Origin: an uncultured Bacteroidales bacterium | GTDB lineage: Bacteria; Bacteroidota; Bacteroidia; Bacteroidales; UBA4417 | Reading direction: 5' to 3' | Length of the DNA stretch: 40,891 nucleotides | NCBI GenBank assembly: GCA_903946925.1 | Contig: CAJAXK010000035.1 | Coordinates: 1 to 40,891, forward strand | Part shown: positions 24,672-34,400 of the stretch, in pieces | How positions within the stretch are numbered: position 1 is the first letter of the stretch | How the letters are laid out: every line of letters starts with the position of its first letter | Notes under the pieces: generated by a model | What the model saw: only the letters and a program-made list of their open reading frames with translations | What the model was told of the DNA's origin: nothing | Database searches by the model: none | Position numbers and translations under genes: made by a program

Positions 24672-26441
24672 TTAGAACAGTTTATCTATTTTATCCTTAT
24701 ACCTTTCGGCTATTAACTTCCTGCGGAGTTTTAAGGTTGCGGTCAATTCGCCCGAATCTACTGTCCATTCCGTGTCTAACAACTCGAAGGCTTTAATTTG
24801 TTCAGTTGCACCCAGATGGCGGTTGTATTTGTGGATTTCTTTATGGAATCTCTTTTTTATACGTTCAAGGGCAATCATTTCGGCATTAGAGGTGTAAGGG
24901 ATCCCTTTGATCTGGCACCATGAACGCAGGTGGTTAAAATCGGGTACAATAATTGCGGCGGCAAATTTCTGGTTTTCGCCTACTACCATCAAAGCATCTA
25001 TAAATGCAGATTCTTTGAGGCTATTTTCAACCATTTCGGGGCTTACATATTTGCCAAACGAAGTTTTGAAAATCTCTTTTTTGCGGCCCGTGATTTTCAA
25101 ATATCCTCCCGGATTTTCAAATTTTCCAAGGTCGCCGGTATGGAACCAGCCATCTTTATCTATAACTTCTGCTGTAAGGTCTGGAGCTTTATAGTATCCT
25201 TGCATCAATCCAGGGCCTTTGCAGAGTATTTCGTGATCATCGGCTATTTCAACTATTGTATTTTTTAATACAGGGCCTACAGTGCCAAATTTCACGCCAT
25301 TGCTATCAAAATTGTTTACCGCTATAACAGGCGAAGTTTCTGTTAACCCATAGCCTTCTAACACTGGAATACCTGCTGCCCAAAAAATGTGTGCAAGCCT
25401 AGGTTGCAGTGCAGCCCCGCCGCTCACTATTACTTTCAGGTTCCCACCTAAGGCTTCCTGCCATTTGCTGAAAACCAATTTTCGGGCAAGTTTTAGTTTT
25501 AAAGCATAATAAGGGCCTTTTGCGCCATTTAGTTCAAAATGCATCCCAACACTTACCGCCCAGAAAAATATCATCTTTTTTATGCCGGTAAGCTTCCTTC
25601 CTGTTCCGATAATCCTGTCGAAAACTTTTTCGAGCAAGCGTGGTACAGTACTCAAAATATCTGGTTTTATCTCGCGTAAATTATCACCTACCGTAGCTGG
25701 GTTTTCGGCATAATACACCGAAATGCCCAAGTATTGGTACATGTAAACCAACATGCGCTCGTAAATGTGGCAAAGGGGCAAATAACTCAAAGCCCTGCCG
25801 TTCTCGCCCACCGGTGGAATGTCTTTTACTGCCTTGAAATTAGAAATAATATTGCCATGCGAAAGCATAACGCCTTTAGGGTTGCCTGTTGTGCCCGAAG
25901 TATAGATTATGGTTGCGAGGTCATCCGTTTTAACAGAAGCTTTGATCTCATTTACCTGCGCAACCTGTGGGTTTTGGTTGCCTAATGCAATGAGTTCGTC
26001 AATGTGTTTTACACCATCCGTTTCCTTAAATGAATAAACCGCTATCAGGTCTTTCAATCCACCAATTAGATGCTCTATTTTTCGGTATATTTCCCGTCCG
26101 GTTATAAAAATCACTTTTACCTGTGCATGTTCAAGTATATATTTATAATCGCTTTCGCTGATGGTGGGATAAATCGGTACGTGTATTGCCCCAATTTGCA
26201 GTATGCCCATATCTACTAAGTTCCACTCGGGTCGGCTTCCCGAAATTGTGGCTATGTTGTCACCCGGACGAATCCCCAGTTTTATCAATCCAAAACCTAT
26301 ATTGTCAGCATGGGAGATATATTCCTTGATAGAGTATTTTATCCATTTTCCATTGTCCTTTCCAGCCAAAACGTCATCCTTTGGTTTAAAGGATTCTGCG
26401 TAATGTGGCAGAATATCAAATAGGCGGGTAACATCTTGCAT
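24672..26441 (-). CDS. Long-chain fatty acid--CoA ligase (AMP-dependent synthetase)
   Basis: Activates a fatty acid via acyl-adenylate to acyl-CoA. The 589-residue protein has the P-loop-like AMP motif TIIYTSGTTGNPKGVMLSHGN (about 177-197), EGYGLTETSPV (A5), GWFHTGDLG (A7) and ITGRKKEIFKTSFGKYVSPE (A8 and hinge). Length and the absence of an N-terminal transmembrane domain match the FadD15/long-chain ligase subgroup of Bacteroidota. A TATCTTTA element near 26475 on the minus strand may be its -7 box. It is monocistronic and convergent with the T9SS cargo gene. Confidence 0.93.
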   Translation of the reverse strand: MQDVTRLFDILPHYAESFKPKDDVLAGKDNGKWIKYSIKEYISHADNIGFGLIKLGIRPGDNIATISGSRPEWNLVDMGILQIGAIHVPIYPTISESDYKYILEHAQVKVIFITGREIYRKIEHLIGGLKDLIAVYSFKETDGVKHIDELIALGNQNPQVAQVNEIKASVKTDDLATIIYTSGTTGNPKGVMLSHGNIISNFKAVKDIPPVGENGRALSYLPLCHIYERMLVYMYQYLGISVYYAENPATVGDNLREIKPDILSTVPRLLEKVFDRIIGTGRKLTGIKKMIFFWAVSVGMHFELNGAKGPYYALKLKLARKLVFSKWQEALGGNLKVIVSGGAALQPRLAHIFWAAGIPVLEGYGLTETSPVIAVNNFDSNGVKFGTVGPVLKNTIVEIADDHEILCKGPGLMQGYYKAPDLTAEVIDKDGWFHTGDLGKFENPGGYLKITGRKKEIFKTSFGKYVSPEMVENSLKESAFIDALMVVGENQKFAAAIIVPDFNHLRSWCQIKGIPYTSNAEMIALERIKKRFHKEIHKYNRHLGATEQIKAFELLDTEWTVDSGELTATLKLRRKLIAERYKDKIDKLF

Positions 26442-26906
26442 AAGGCCGTTGGGTTTTTTGTGGGTCGTAAAGATAGTTATAAAATTGTATGTGATTGGTG
26501 TTTAGTTTAAAAGATAAAATAAATATACCAAAACAACAATATGAACAAAACTGTTTCTAATTACGGATTTCCCTTCGATGGTAGGGTCTGAAATATTTGT
26601 GGTAGGAAATATACTAAACAGCATTAAAAAAACTAAAATAAATCAGCATGCAACTACCCAGATGGGGTAGCAATTTTATGGATGATAAAAAAATTCTGGA
26701 TAAAAAACTTTGTAACAATTCAACCCATACCCGAAAACCTGAGAACGTACCACTTGCAAGACTTAGGCTGTTAGGCTGTTAGGGTTTTGCTGAATCAACT
26801 AATGCTGCATTTTAATCCACAATATCAGGTAAGGTCATGATCCCTAACACCCAACCCCCAAATCCTAACCCCTAAAAAGGTGAACCCCTGAATAGTTACA
26901 AAACAC
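26442..26906. other. Intergenic region with a TTAGGCTG / CCTAACACCC palindrome
   Basis: No supportable gene in 465 nt. At 26763-26789 the words TTAGGCTG and TTAGGG repeat. At 26842-26877 the inverted type CCTAACACCC and CCTAACCCCT repeats. About 50 nt lies between the arms. The left third holds the leader and promoter of the acyl-CoA ligase. Confidence 0.75.
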
Positions 26907-27668
26907 TTAAAGTTGTTTGTTGAAATATCCCGGGCTTGCCTGTGCTGTTGGCATAATTACCAAATCGTTGATGTTTACATGCAATGGCAAGCTGGTTACC
27001 CACTCCACGGCATTGGCAATGTCTTCGGCCTGCAACGGTGCAAACCCTTTATATACATTGGCTGCAGCATCCAAATCGCCTTTGAACCTGACTTGAGAAA
27101 ATTCGGTTTCGGCTGCACCAGGAGCTATTTGCGAAACTTTTATCCCGTGGCTGAGCATATCAATCCTCATTCCCCGCGTAAGGGCATCAACTGCAAATTT
27201 TGAAGCACAATATACATTGCCTTTTGCATAAACCTCTTTGCCTGCAATAGAACCTATATTGACAATATGTGGGCATTCGCTTTTAAGCAAGAGCGGGAAA
27301 ATGCTTTTGGTTACATATAGCAGGCCTTTCACGTTCGTATCGATCATAGCTTCCCAATCATCAATGTTGCCATCTTGTATTGGGTCGCTTCCTGCCGCCA
27401 ATCCAGCATTGTTTATCAGTACATCAATGTTTTTCCATTCTTCTGGCAGGTTTTCTATTGCAATTTTAACTGCATTACGGTCGCGGACATCAAAGTTGAG
27501 TGTAAGCACATCAGCACCATACTTTTGTAATAGATTTTCGGCTTCAATACTTAACCTGTCGCTTCTTCTGCCTGTAAGGATCAAACGGTGTCTATTTTGA
27601 GCAAATTTTTCTGCACAAGCCTTCCCAAACCCACTTGTGGCACCGGTAATAAAAATTGTTTTCTTCAT
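26907..27668 (-). CDS. SDR family NAD(P)-dependent oxidoreductase (YdfG-like)
   Basis: A 253-residue classical short-chain dehydrogenase. The cofactor motif TGATSGFG spans residues 9-16, followed by LTGRRSDRL, whose Arg residues after beta-2 favour NADP. NNAG is at 86-89 and the catalytic triad is S140, Y153 and K157 (YxxxK). The closest recognised pattern is the 3-hydroxy acid dehydrogenase YdfG/serine dehydrogenase group, so an L-allo-threonine or 3-hydroxypropionate-type substrate is possible. The start at 27668 (MKKTIFITGA) gives normal length; the in-frame extension to 27713 is not supported. Confidence 0.9.
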   Translation of the reverse strand: MKKTIFITGATSGFGKACAEKFAQNRHRLILTGRRSDRLSIEAENLLQKYGADVLTLNFDVRDRNAVKIAIENLPEEWKNIDVLINNAGLAAGSDPIQDGNIDDWEAMIDTNVKGLLYVTKSIFPLLLKSECPHIVNIGSIAGKEVYAKGNVYCASKFAVDALTRGMRIDMLSHGIKVSQIAPGAAETEFSQVRFKGDLDAAANVYKGFAPLQAEDIANAVEWVTSLPLHVNINDLVIMPTAQASPGYFNKQL

Positions 27669-27792
27669 AACCTGTTTTTCAACAATAATATTTAATTTTT
27701 GCGCTGTTCGCATTTAGCTTTTTGAACTCAAATTGGAATAAAAGAACCAAATGTAAATTACCTTGTCCGCTTACTTCCTTTATGAGGGTTTA

Positions 27793-28497
27793 TCAAGCCA
27801 GCGATAGGGCAAGTTTGGTCATATTTGTAAAGTTGTATTGCCTTTCTTCGGCACTCACATGCTCACCCGACAGCAAGTGGTCGCTTACGGTAAGTATGCT
27901 AAGAGCTTCAACACCTAAACGAGAAGCTAAGAGGTATAACCCGGCCGCTTCCATTTCTACTGCCAAGATTCCGTGCCGGCGCCACAAATCGTAAGCATCG
28001 CCTTCTTCAGGAAAATGGTAGAAAAGGTCAGATGATAATATGTTTCCGGCTTTTATCGGGATATTCATTATCGAGGCATTTGCTGCAGCAAGTTGTGCCA
28101 AACGAAAACTGGCGGTTGGGGCAAAAGTCATCCCAGGAAAATACCTGGCTACCGAAAATGAATCGGTAGATGCACTGATGGCCAAAACAACATCACGTAA
28201 TTTCACGTTTTCTTGCAATCCCCCACAGGTCCCTATCCTAATCAAAGTTTTAACATTATAATCATTGATAAGTTCGGTGGCATAAATCATGTGCGAAGGT
28301 AGCCCCATTCCAGTGCCCTGTACCGAAACCCGCTTCCCATTGTAAAATCCTGTAAATCCTAACATGCCACGCACATTGTTGTAACAAACCGTTTCGGTAA
28401 GCAATGTTTCAGCAATATGTTTTGCTCGTAATGGGTCGCCAGGAAGTAGCACGAAATCAGCTATCTCGCCTTGTGTGGCTTCAATATGTATGCTCAT
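27793..28497 (-). CDS. deoD: Purine nucleoside phosphorylase, DeoD type
   Basis: Phosphorolysis of purine (deoxy)ribonucleosides to base and (deoxy)ribose-1-phosphate in nucleoside salvage. The start at 28497 gives 234 residues, as for hexameric DeoD. Seen are the N-terminal MSIHIEATQGEIADFVLLPGDPLRAKHIAETLL (GDP phosphate loop), RIGTCGG, the nucleoside-binding VEMEAAGLYLLA and SDHL with the catalytic Asp. The reading frame runs upstream to 28584 but a TATCTTTG promoter box at 28523-28516 lies just before the chosen ATG and excludes the extension. Confidence 0.95.
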   Translation of the reverse strand: MSIHIEATQGEIADFVLLPGDPLRAKHIAETLLTETVCYNNVRGMLGFTGFYNGKRVSVQGTGMGLPSHMIYATELINDYNVKTLIRIGTCGGLQENVKLRDVVLAISASTDSFSVARYFPGMTFAPTASFRLAQLAAANASIMNIPIKAGNILSSDLFYHFPEEGDAYDLWRRHGILAVEMEAAGLYLLASRLGVEALSILTVSDHLLSGEHVSAEERQYNFTNMTKLALSLA

Positions 28498-28515
28498 TCT
28501 ATAAAAAATTGGTTG

Positions 28516-28523
28516 CAAAGATA
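28516..28523 (-). promoter_or_regulatory. -7 box (TATCTTTG) of deoD
   Basis: TATCTTTG on the minus strand lies 18 nt upstream of the ATG at 28497. A T/TTG-rich stretch lies further upstream but no single best -33 element can be chosen. Confidence 0.55.
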
Positions 28524-28645
28524 AACACAAAACAACAAGTAAAAAGGGTTTGGTAAGAGATTGTGCTTTTGACAACTTCTTCACGTCCCCAAATAGTGCA
28601 AATTATTTTTCGTCAAAATGCTGTTGAAGATAGTGTGTTTTATGA

Positions 28646-28675
28646 TTGAAAGAGTTGCCGGAATATTTACTTTTG
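28646..28675 (+). promoter_or_regulatory. Promoter of the LD-carboxypeptidase gene
   Basis: TTG (28646-28648), a 19-nt spacer and TACTTTTG (28668-28675) match the Bacteroidota consensus. The ATG at 28696 is 20 nt downstream. Confidence 0.7.
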
Positions 28676-28695
28676 ATGTTTTAAATTCTTAGAGC

Positions 28696-29721
28696 ATGAT
28701 TTCCCCGCCTTTCCTGAAACCTGGCGACAAAATAGCCATTGTAGCGCCTGCCAGAAAAATTACGGCTGCCGAGGTAGATTTGGCAATTAAAACCTTCCAG
28801 CAATGGGGCTTGAAAGTGGTTAACGGTTTGCATTTGTTTGGTGAGGAAAATCAGTATTCGGGTTCTGATGAGGAGCGCGCCTCCGATTTTCAGGCTATGC
28901 TCGATGATATTGAAATAAAGGCAATTGTTTGCGCTCGTGGAGGTTATGGAACTGTTAGGATAATTGACAAACTTAACTTCAATTTTTTTGAACAACATCC
29001 AAAATGGGTTGTAGGCTACAGCGATATTACCGTGCTTCATTCCCATATCCAAACCCAATTCGGCATCGAAACCATCCATGCTATAATGCCAATAAATTTT
29101 CCGGATAAAGGCGCTGAGCCTTCTATCGAATCTTTGCGCAAAGCTCTATTTGGCGAAGTACTGGAGTATAAAAATACGTCTAATATTTTGAACGTATGCG
29201 GCAGTACTACCGGAACATTATGTGGCGGTAATCTGTCCATAATCTATGCTTTAAACGGAACACCTTCCGACCTTCAGACTGATGACAAAATCCTTTTTAT
29301 TGAAGATGTTGATGAATATTTATACCATTTGGATAGGATGATGATGAACCTGAAACGAAATGGCAAATTGGATAAAATCAAAGGTTTGATTGTTGGTGGT
29401 TTGACCAAAATGAACGACAATGCAGTTGGGTTTGGGAAGCAAGCTGAAGAAATTATTGCAGGATATGTAAATGATAAGGGAGTACCAATCTGTTTCGATT
29501 TTCCGGCTGGGCATGGTACCCAAAACTCGGCTTTGATACTTGGCAGGGAAGTGAACTTAAATGTTGATAATAAAGGGGTTTCGCTTTTGTTTTTATCGTT
29601 TGGCGAAACAGCAACTTCTGGAAGTACATTTCGTAGGATGCTGAAACCCGCACTTTATTTCCTTGGTTTTTTCGTTTTTATCTATGCTGTATTGGCTCTC
29701 ATTAAGCTATTTGTAAAATGA
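28696..29721 (+). CDS. LD-carboxypeptidase (peptidase family S66)
   Basis: Cleaves the L,D-bond of murein tetrapeptides during peptidoglycan recycling. The S66 triad is visible: nucleophile S109 in VVGYSDIT, E203 in FIEDVDEY and H273 in PAGHGTQN. The N-terminal PPFLKPGDKIAIVAPARKI and the ARGGYG motif (81-85) are also typical. The 341-residue length slightly exceeds the usual 300 because of a C-terminal hydrophobic helix (ALYFLGFFVFIYAVLALIKLF, about 317-338) that may anchor it to the inner membrane, an uncommon addition. Own promoter, divergent from deoD. Confidence 0.93.
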   Translation: MISPPFLKPGDKIAIVAPARKITAAEVDLAIKTFQQWGLKVVNGLHLFGEENQYSGSDEERASDFQAMLDDIEIKAIVCARGGYGTVRIIDKLNFNFFEQHPKWVVGYSDITVLHSHIQTQFGIETIHAIMPINFPDKGAEPSIESLRKALFGEVLEYKNTSNILNVCGSTTGTLCGGNLSIIYALNGTPSDLQTDDKILFIEDVDEYLYHLDRMMMNLKRNGKLDKIKGLIVGGLTKMNDNAVGFGKQAEEIIAGYVNDKGVPICFDFPAGHGTQNSALILGREVNLNVDNKGVSLLFLSFGETATSGSTFRRMLKPALYFLGFFVFIYAVLALIKLFVK

Positions 29722-29829
29722 ATTTGAGTCACATTATGGGCATCCTATAACTTTGGTTTAAGCAATTCCAACAATTCCTAAAATGTCTTGGAATTCTTCG
29801 CTTTTCACTTTTCACTTTTCACTAAACCA

Positions 29830-30192
29830 ATGGCTGACCACAACGAACTTGGAAAAATCGGTGAAGACCTCGCCGAAAAACATTTACTCAAAATAGGGTA
29901 CCGTATCCTTCACCGAAACTGGCATTTTGGCCACGACGAATTGGATATCATTGCCCGTGATGGCGAATGGCTCGTAATTGTCGAAGTAAAAACCCGAACC
30001 ACCGATCTCTATGGCGAGCCTGAGATGGAAGTGAAGCCAGCCAAGCAACGGTCAATCGTGCGAACTGCCGATGCATACATCCAATTTGCTGATTTCAAAG
30101 GTGAAACCCGTTTTGATGTAATTGGAATCCTACTTGGTGGTGGAAAAGTTGTGCTCAACCATATTAAAGATGCTTTTATGGCAAGGATGTAA
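29830..30192 (+). CDS. yraN: YraN family protein (UPF0102, predicted endonuclease fold)
   Basis: A 120-residue member of UPF0102 with a restriction-endonuclease-like fold. Motifs are HNELGKIGEDLAEKHLLKIGYRIL, the acidic GHDELDIIARDG and VIVEVKTR (E-x-K active-site signature), then DVIGILL. Function is unproven; a role in DNA processing is suggested for the family. The ATG at 29830 (MADHNELG) fits family length. An upstream in-frame ATG-like start at 29788 would add 14 residues coded by TTTCACTT repeats and is rejected. Confidence 0.92.
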   Translation: MADHNELGKIGEDLAEKHLLKIGYRILHRNWHFGHDELDIIARDGEWLVIVEVKTRTTDLYGEPEMEVKPAKQRSIVRTADAYIQFADFKGETRFDVIGILLGGGKVVLNHIKDAFMARM

Positions 30193-30281
30193 GAATTGAA
30201 ATACTTCGGTCTTCTGACTTCAGCCTTCAATCCTCTGAAAGGATAAATTCGATTCAGTGCATTTAGGAAGGTAAAAATTGT

Positions 30282-32276
30282 TTATTGCTTGCTTTTCAAT
30301 CCCTCTAAATATTGCGCCCCAACCTGAAAATTAAGCGATTGTGCTTTTAGTGCATATTGATACGCTTTCGCAAAATCCTTTTGGGAATTGTAAATCACCG
30401 AAATGTTGTAATAGGCTGTGGCATTTGCAGGGTTTAGTTCAATACATTTCAGGAAATTTTCCATAGCTTCTGGATATCTGTTAAGGAAATAGTAACAAAG
30501 TCCTCTTTTCAGGAAATTATCATCGTTTCCGCCCGTTTGCTCAATAATTATTGAATAATCCTTTATAGCATCCTCATACCTTCCCATTTCCAAAAGTGTA
30601 TACGAACGGTTCATATAAACTTCCAATATGCCGGGTTTTAACGAAAGTGCTTTGTTGTAGTCATTGATCGAAAGCTCGAACTGCTTCGCCCTCGCGTAGG
30701 TTATAGCCCGGTTTAGATAAGTATCGGCGTTAACGCTATCATACGAAATGGATTTTGAATAGGCATCCAATGATTTGTCAATCTGGTTGTTAAGTCCATA
30801 AATATTGCCAATATTGCTGTAAGCAGCCGGGTCATTGGGTTTCAGTTTGATGTAAATGTTGTAGTCAACCAGGGCTTTGTCGGTCAAATTCAATTTGCCA
30901 TAGTAATTTGCCCGGTTTTTATACGAAACATCCGCTTGTGGATATTTGGAAATTACATCTGTCCAAAGGGTTTCGGAGTTTTGCCAGACTTTAACCTGTT
31001 TAATGGCTGCATTGCCACTAAAACCGATAAATAAAATCAAAACTGCTGCAATCGGCCAACGGAATTTGTAAAGATTGCCCTCTTTTATCGCAAAACTTCG
31101 GTCAACATACCAGGCTGCAATAAAAAATATGCCTATTGCGGCTACATACGTGTACCTGTCGGCCATAATCGCACTTCCCACCGAAACGAACTGCAAAACC
31201 AAGATAAGCGAGAAAATGTAAAACAGAAAACCGAAAACTATAACTTTTGTATGCCTGGCGGAGTAATATACAATGGCAGCCAATATTAATACAATTATCG
31301 GTGAAAGGTAAAAAATCACCGGAATATACCCAGCTTCGTTAAGGGTTGGATAAGGATAAAATGCCGATAATTTTACTGGGACAATCAGTTTGTACAAGTA
31401 TGTTATCGACCCGTAAGCCGCAAACATCAGGCGTTGGAACATGCTGAAAGTTTCAATTTTAGCAATTGCATCTTTCGATTGGATTATAACCGTAATTATC
31501 CCAAAAACTGCTGACAACACAAAAAATGGGATTTTTTCCAGCCACACTTTTATCGAAAATCCCCGTTCCTTGAAATAATCAATAGCCAATATTACCAGAG
31601 GAAAAACTACTGCTGATGGTTTCGAGAACAAGGAAAGGATAAATAGTATTAGCGTGAGCAACAAATAGAGTAGGCTTTTTTGGTCAATATATTTCAAATA
31701 CGCAATCAGGCCAGCCATAAAAAACAAGGTATAGAGCACATCCTTCCGTTCGGCAATCCACGCAACAGATTCCACATGCATGGGGTGGATGGCAAATAAC
31801 AAGGCTGTAATCGTTGCAACAATCAACCGCTTCCGCGAAAGCTGAAAAGCAAAAGCAAAAACTAAAATTACATTTAATAAATGTAGGATTACATTAGTGG
31901 CATGAAACCTTGAAGCAGAAAGTTCTTGGGTGTTTTTTGACGCAGTTTTCTGTTTTGACGCAGCTTTATAATCCAATGCCAACGATAGCATTGTTAGTGG
32001 GTGGTAGTTGGAAGCTGATGAGTTTGAGAAAAAATATTTAACGGTTTCACCGTTCAATTTTTTCACATTCGGGTTTTCCAATACATAAACCGGGTCGTCC
32101 CAGTTTGTAAAATCGTAACCAAGTGTCGGCTTGTATAAAAACCATGTTATCAGCAACAAAACTGCTAAGGCAATGTATGCAGCCCAGTTTATCTGTTTGT
32201 TTTTAATCACTTCTTTCTTGAACGCTGGTTTTGTGGGAAGTGGCTTTTTGCTTGTGGTTTTTAAATTTTGTTTCAT
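30282..32276 (-). CDS. TMTC-like polytopic membrane protein with C-terminal TPR repeats (paralogue 1)
   Basis: A 664-residue integral membrane protein. A basic Lys-rich N-terminus precedes about ten membrane helices (first about 31-47). The first periplasmic loop contains FTNWDDPVYVLENP with D60 and D61, the acidic pair expected of a GT-C glycosyltransferase of the TMTC/PMT type. HPMHVESVAWIAERKDVLY is a second signature. Residues about 465-660 hold around six TPR units (KALVDYNIYIKLKPNDPAAYSNIG and others). The GT-C plus TPR architecture matches O-mannosyltransferase TMTC proteins, so transfer of a lipid-linked sugar to Ser/Thr is a reasonable inference, not shown. It is the most divergent of three tandem paralogues and the last in their order of transcription. 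Confidence 0.8.
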   Translation of the reverse strand: MKQNLKTTSKKPLPTKPAFKKEVIKNKQINWAAYIALAVLLLITWFLYKPTLGYDFTNWDDPVYVLENPNVKKLNGETVKYFFSNSSASNYHPLTMLSLALDYKAASKQKTASKNTQELSASRFHATNVILHLLNVILVFAFAFQLSRKRLIVATITALLFAIHPMHVESVAWIAERKDVLYTLFFMAGLIAYLKYIDQKSLLYLLLTLILFILSLFSKPSAVVFPLVILAIDYFKERGFSIKVWLEKIPFFVLSAVFGIITVIIQSKDAIAKIETFSMFQRLMFAAYGSITYLYKLIVPVKLSAFYPYPTLNEAGYIPVIFYLSPIIVLILAAIVYYSARHTKVIVFGFLFYIFSLILVLQFVSVGSAIMADRYTYVAAIGIFFIAAWYVDRSFAIKEGNLYKFRWPIAAVLILFIGFSGNAAIKQVKVWQNSETLWTDVISKYPQADVSYKNRANYYGKLNLTDKALVDYNIYIKLKPNDPAAYSNIGNIYGLNNQIDKSLDAYSKSISYDSVNADTYLNRAITYARAKQFELSINDYNKALSLKPGILEVYMNRSYTLLEMGRYEDAIKDYSIIIEQTGGNDDNFLKRGLCYYFLNRYPEAMENFLKCIELNPANATAYYNISVIYNSQKDFAKAYQYALKAQSLNFQVGAQYLEGLKSKQ

Positions 32277-32360
32277 TATCTTTCCGTGTTGTGTTCTTAT
32301 TTGCTCTTCTTGTTATTCTTTTTTGAGAAACTGCCGTTTGTAGCCAAATAGGATTTGTAG

Positions 32361-34319
32361 TTAATGTAAGGATTTAATGTAATCTGGCGAAATTTCAGTT
32401 CCTAAAGCCCGGGCTTTAAGTGCATCGGCAAGGGCCTGTTTTTTATTGCCTGTTTTAACTAAATTTTCGGACCTGAACAAATAGTAGTTCCCAAAATCAG
32501 GTTTTTGCTCAATTGCTTTGCCTATCCATTCAATACAATCCTGATAACGCCCCAAAGATTGATATGCTACCGCAATACTTGTGAAAACTTTTTCGTCATT
32601 GGGTTTATAGATGAGATAACGCTTAAAGTCTTCAATGGATTCCAAAGTTTTCCCCATGCCTCCATAAGCCACGGCTCTATTGGCGTAAGACGCTGCAAAA
32701 CTGCTATCAAGCTCAAGCGATTTGGTGAGGGCAAATACTGCTGAATCTAATTGGTTCCTACGCACATAAATAGCACCTAAGTTCCCATAAGCCAACGAGT
32801 TGTCTGTTTTTAGCTTCAAAACCCTCATGTAATCCGAATAGGCCGAATCGTCTTTCCCTTTTTCAAAAAAAATATTTCCCCGCATAAGGGTCATTTCTGC
32901 ATCCCTGTTATCAATTGCGAGTGTTGTGTTCAAATCGGCAAGTGTTTTGTCGGTTTCTCCCTTCGATCTGTAATATATTGCCCTACAGGCATAAGGCCGT
33001 GCTTCTTTTCCGGGATATTTTTTAATTACATCGCCCCACAACGTACCGCCATCTTTCCATATTTTGCACCTGTTATATGTTAATGTCATCAGGAATAGGT
33101 TGAAAACAACAAATAGTATCCAAACAAGCGTGGTTGCCCTTTTCCATTTTTCCTGGTTTTGCTGAAGTGCCCAGCCTACTATAAACACCAATCCTAAATA
33201 TGGCACTTTTATATACCTGTCGGCCAAAAAACCAGCACCGGCTCCAAATATTTGTAGCATAAAAACGATTGACAACAGAAAGAAAAGCCCCCCAAAAGCT
33301 ATCGCCCTTGTTTTATTTGTTGTTTTGTAAATGACAAAAGCTAACAACAGTATAAAAACTGGGCTTAAATAATAAATTAACGGCAAAGTGTTACCACTAC
33401 GTGCAGGATAAGGGTACAAAGCACTTAAATTTAAAGGTGCAAAAAACTTGAATAAATACGAACCTAAGGAAAAGATGCCGAAAAAGAACCTTTCGGTAAG
33501 TGTGTATATTTCGTTCACTTTCAAAGCACCAACGCTTTGCAACACAAAAATTCCGGCTACACCAAAAATTAACGAGAGCAAGAAATACGGCGCTTTTTCA
33601 AAAAGTATTTTTAAGTTTAAAGGACGTTGGTAATAATAATCTACTGCCAAAAGCACCAACGGAAGCGAAACAGCCTGTATTTTTGAAAAAAGTGCCAAAA
33701 CAAAAAGGCCTAAGCTTCCGGCAAACAGGATTTTCTGTCGTTTGTCAGCCCGCACATAATTAATGTACATCAAAAGTGAGCCGAAATAGAACACGCCGTA
33801 AAGTAAATCTTTTCTTTCGGTTGCCCAAGCTACCGACTCAACGCCCATGGGGTGGATTCCATATACCAAGGCTCCTGCTGCCGCATAAATACCGTCCAAT
33901 TTTAGTGCGATAAGTATCCTGAAAACCAAAAAGACACAGATTAAATGGATCAATAAATTTGTGGAATGAAAAGCCAATGGGTTCAAACCCCAAATTTTAT
34001 ACTCAATAGCGTACGAAAGCAGCGGAAGCGGTACATAAGTGCCTCCAACCTGCGATGTAAACATCTGTTTGAGCGATTCCATTGTAATACTCCTTATCAT
34101 CAAGTTGTCGGTTATGTATGCATTGTCGTCCCACGAAGGGATGAAATCGGCACTAAGTGTCGGCAAAAAACTTATGAAAGTTGCTATTAAAATAAATATG
34201 GCAAGGAATGATTCATTTTGAAATAGAATCGCTTTAGGGTTCAGGTTTTGAACGGGATTTTGAATGTTTGAGGTCTTTTTGGCTGTCTGTTGCTTTTTTG
34301 GCAGGGTTTTCGGTTTCAT
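32361..34319 (-). CDS. TMTC-like polytopic membrane protein with TPR repeats (paralogue 2)
   Basis: A 652-residue paralogue of its two neighbours. The acidic pair D64/D65 lies in ADFIPSWDDNAYITDN in the first loop. HPMGVESVAWATERKDLLYGVFYFGSLLMY is the second signature. About ten membrane helices precede a TPR region (about 440-640) ending ALGTEISPDYIKSLH. It is far closer to paralogue 3 than to paralogue 1: the segments GNTLPLIYYLSPVF, FGAGAGFLADRYIKVPYLGLVFI and the C-terminal GTEISP.YI.SL are shared nearly word for word. The start at 34319 (MKPKTLPKKQQ) is preferred to the upstream in-frame ATG at 34361. The gap to paralogue 3 is 81 nt, so an operon is likely. Confidence 0.8.
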   Translation of the reverse strand: MKPKTLPKKQQTAKKTSNIQNPVQNLNPKAILFQNESFLAIFILIATFISFLPTLSADFIPSWDDNAYITDNLMIRSITMESLKQMFTSQVGGTYVPLPLLSYAIEYKIWGLNPLAFHSTNLLIHLICVFLVFRILIALKLDGIYAAAGALVYGIHPMGVESVAWATERKDLLYGVFYFGSLLMYINYVRADKRQKILFAGSLGLFVLALFSKIQAVSLPLVLLAVDYYYQRPLNLKILFEKAPYFLLSLIFGVAGIFVLQSVGALKVNEIYTLTERFFFGIFSLGSYLFKFFAPLNLSALYPYPARSGNTLPLIYYLSPVFILLLAFVIYKTTNKTRAIAFGGLFFLLSIVFMLQIFGAGAGFLADRYIKVPYLGLVFIVGWALQQNQEKWKRATTLVWILFVVFNLFLMTLTYNRCKIWKDGGTLWGDVIKKYPGKEARPYACRAIYYRSKGETDKTLADLNTTLAIDNRDAEMTLMRGNIFFEKGKDDSAYSDYMRVLKLKTDNSLAYGNLGAIYVRRNQLDSAVFALTKSLELDSSFAASYANRAVAYGGMGKTLESIEDFKRYLIYKPNDEKVFTSIAVAYQSLGRYQDCIEWIGKAIEQKPDFGNYYLFRSENLVKTGNKKQALADALKARALGTEISPDYIKSLH

Positions 34320-34400
34320 AAGTTTTGTTTTTTCGGCCACGCAATTTATCATTAATAGCAATAAGTTTTCTGTGCTTGTTTGTTGCCGTTATACGAAAAG

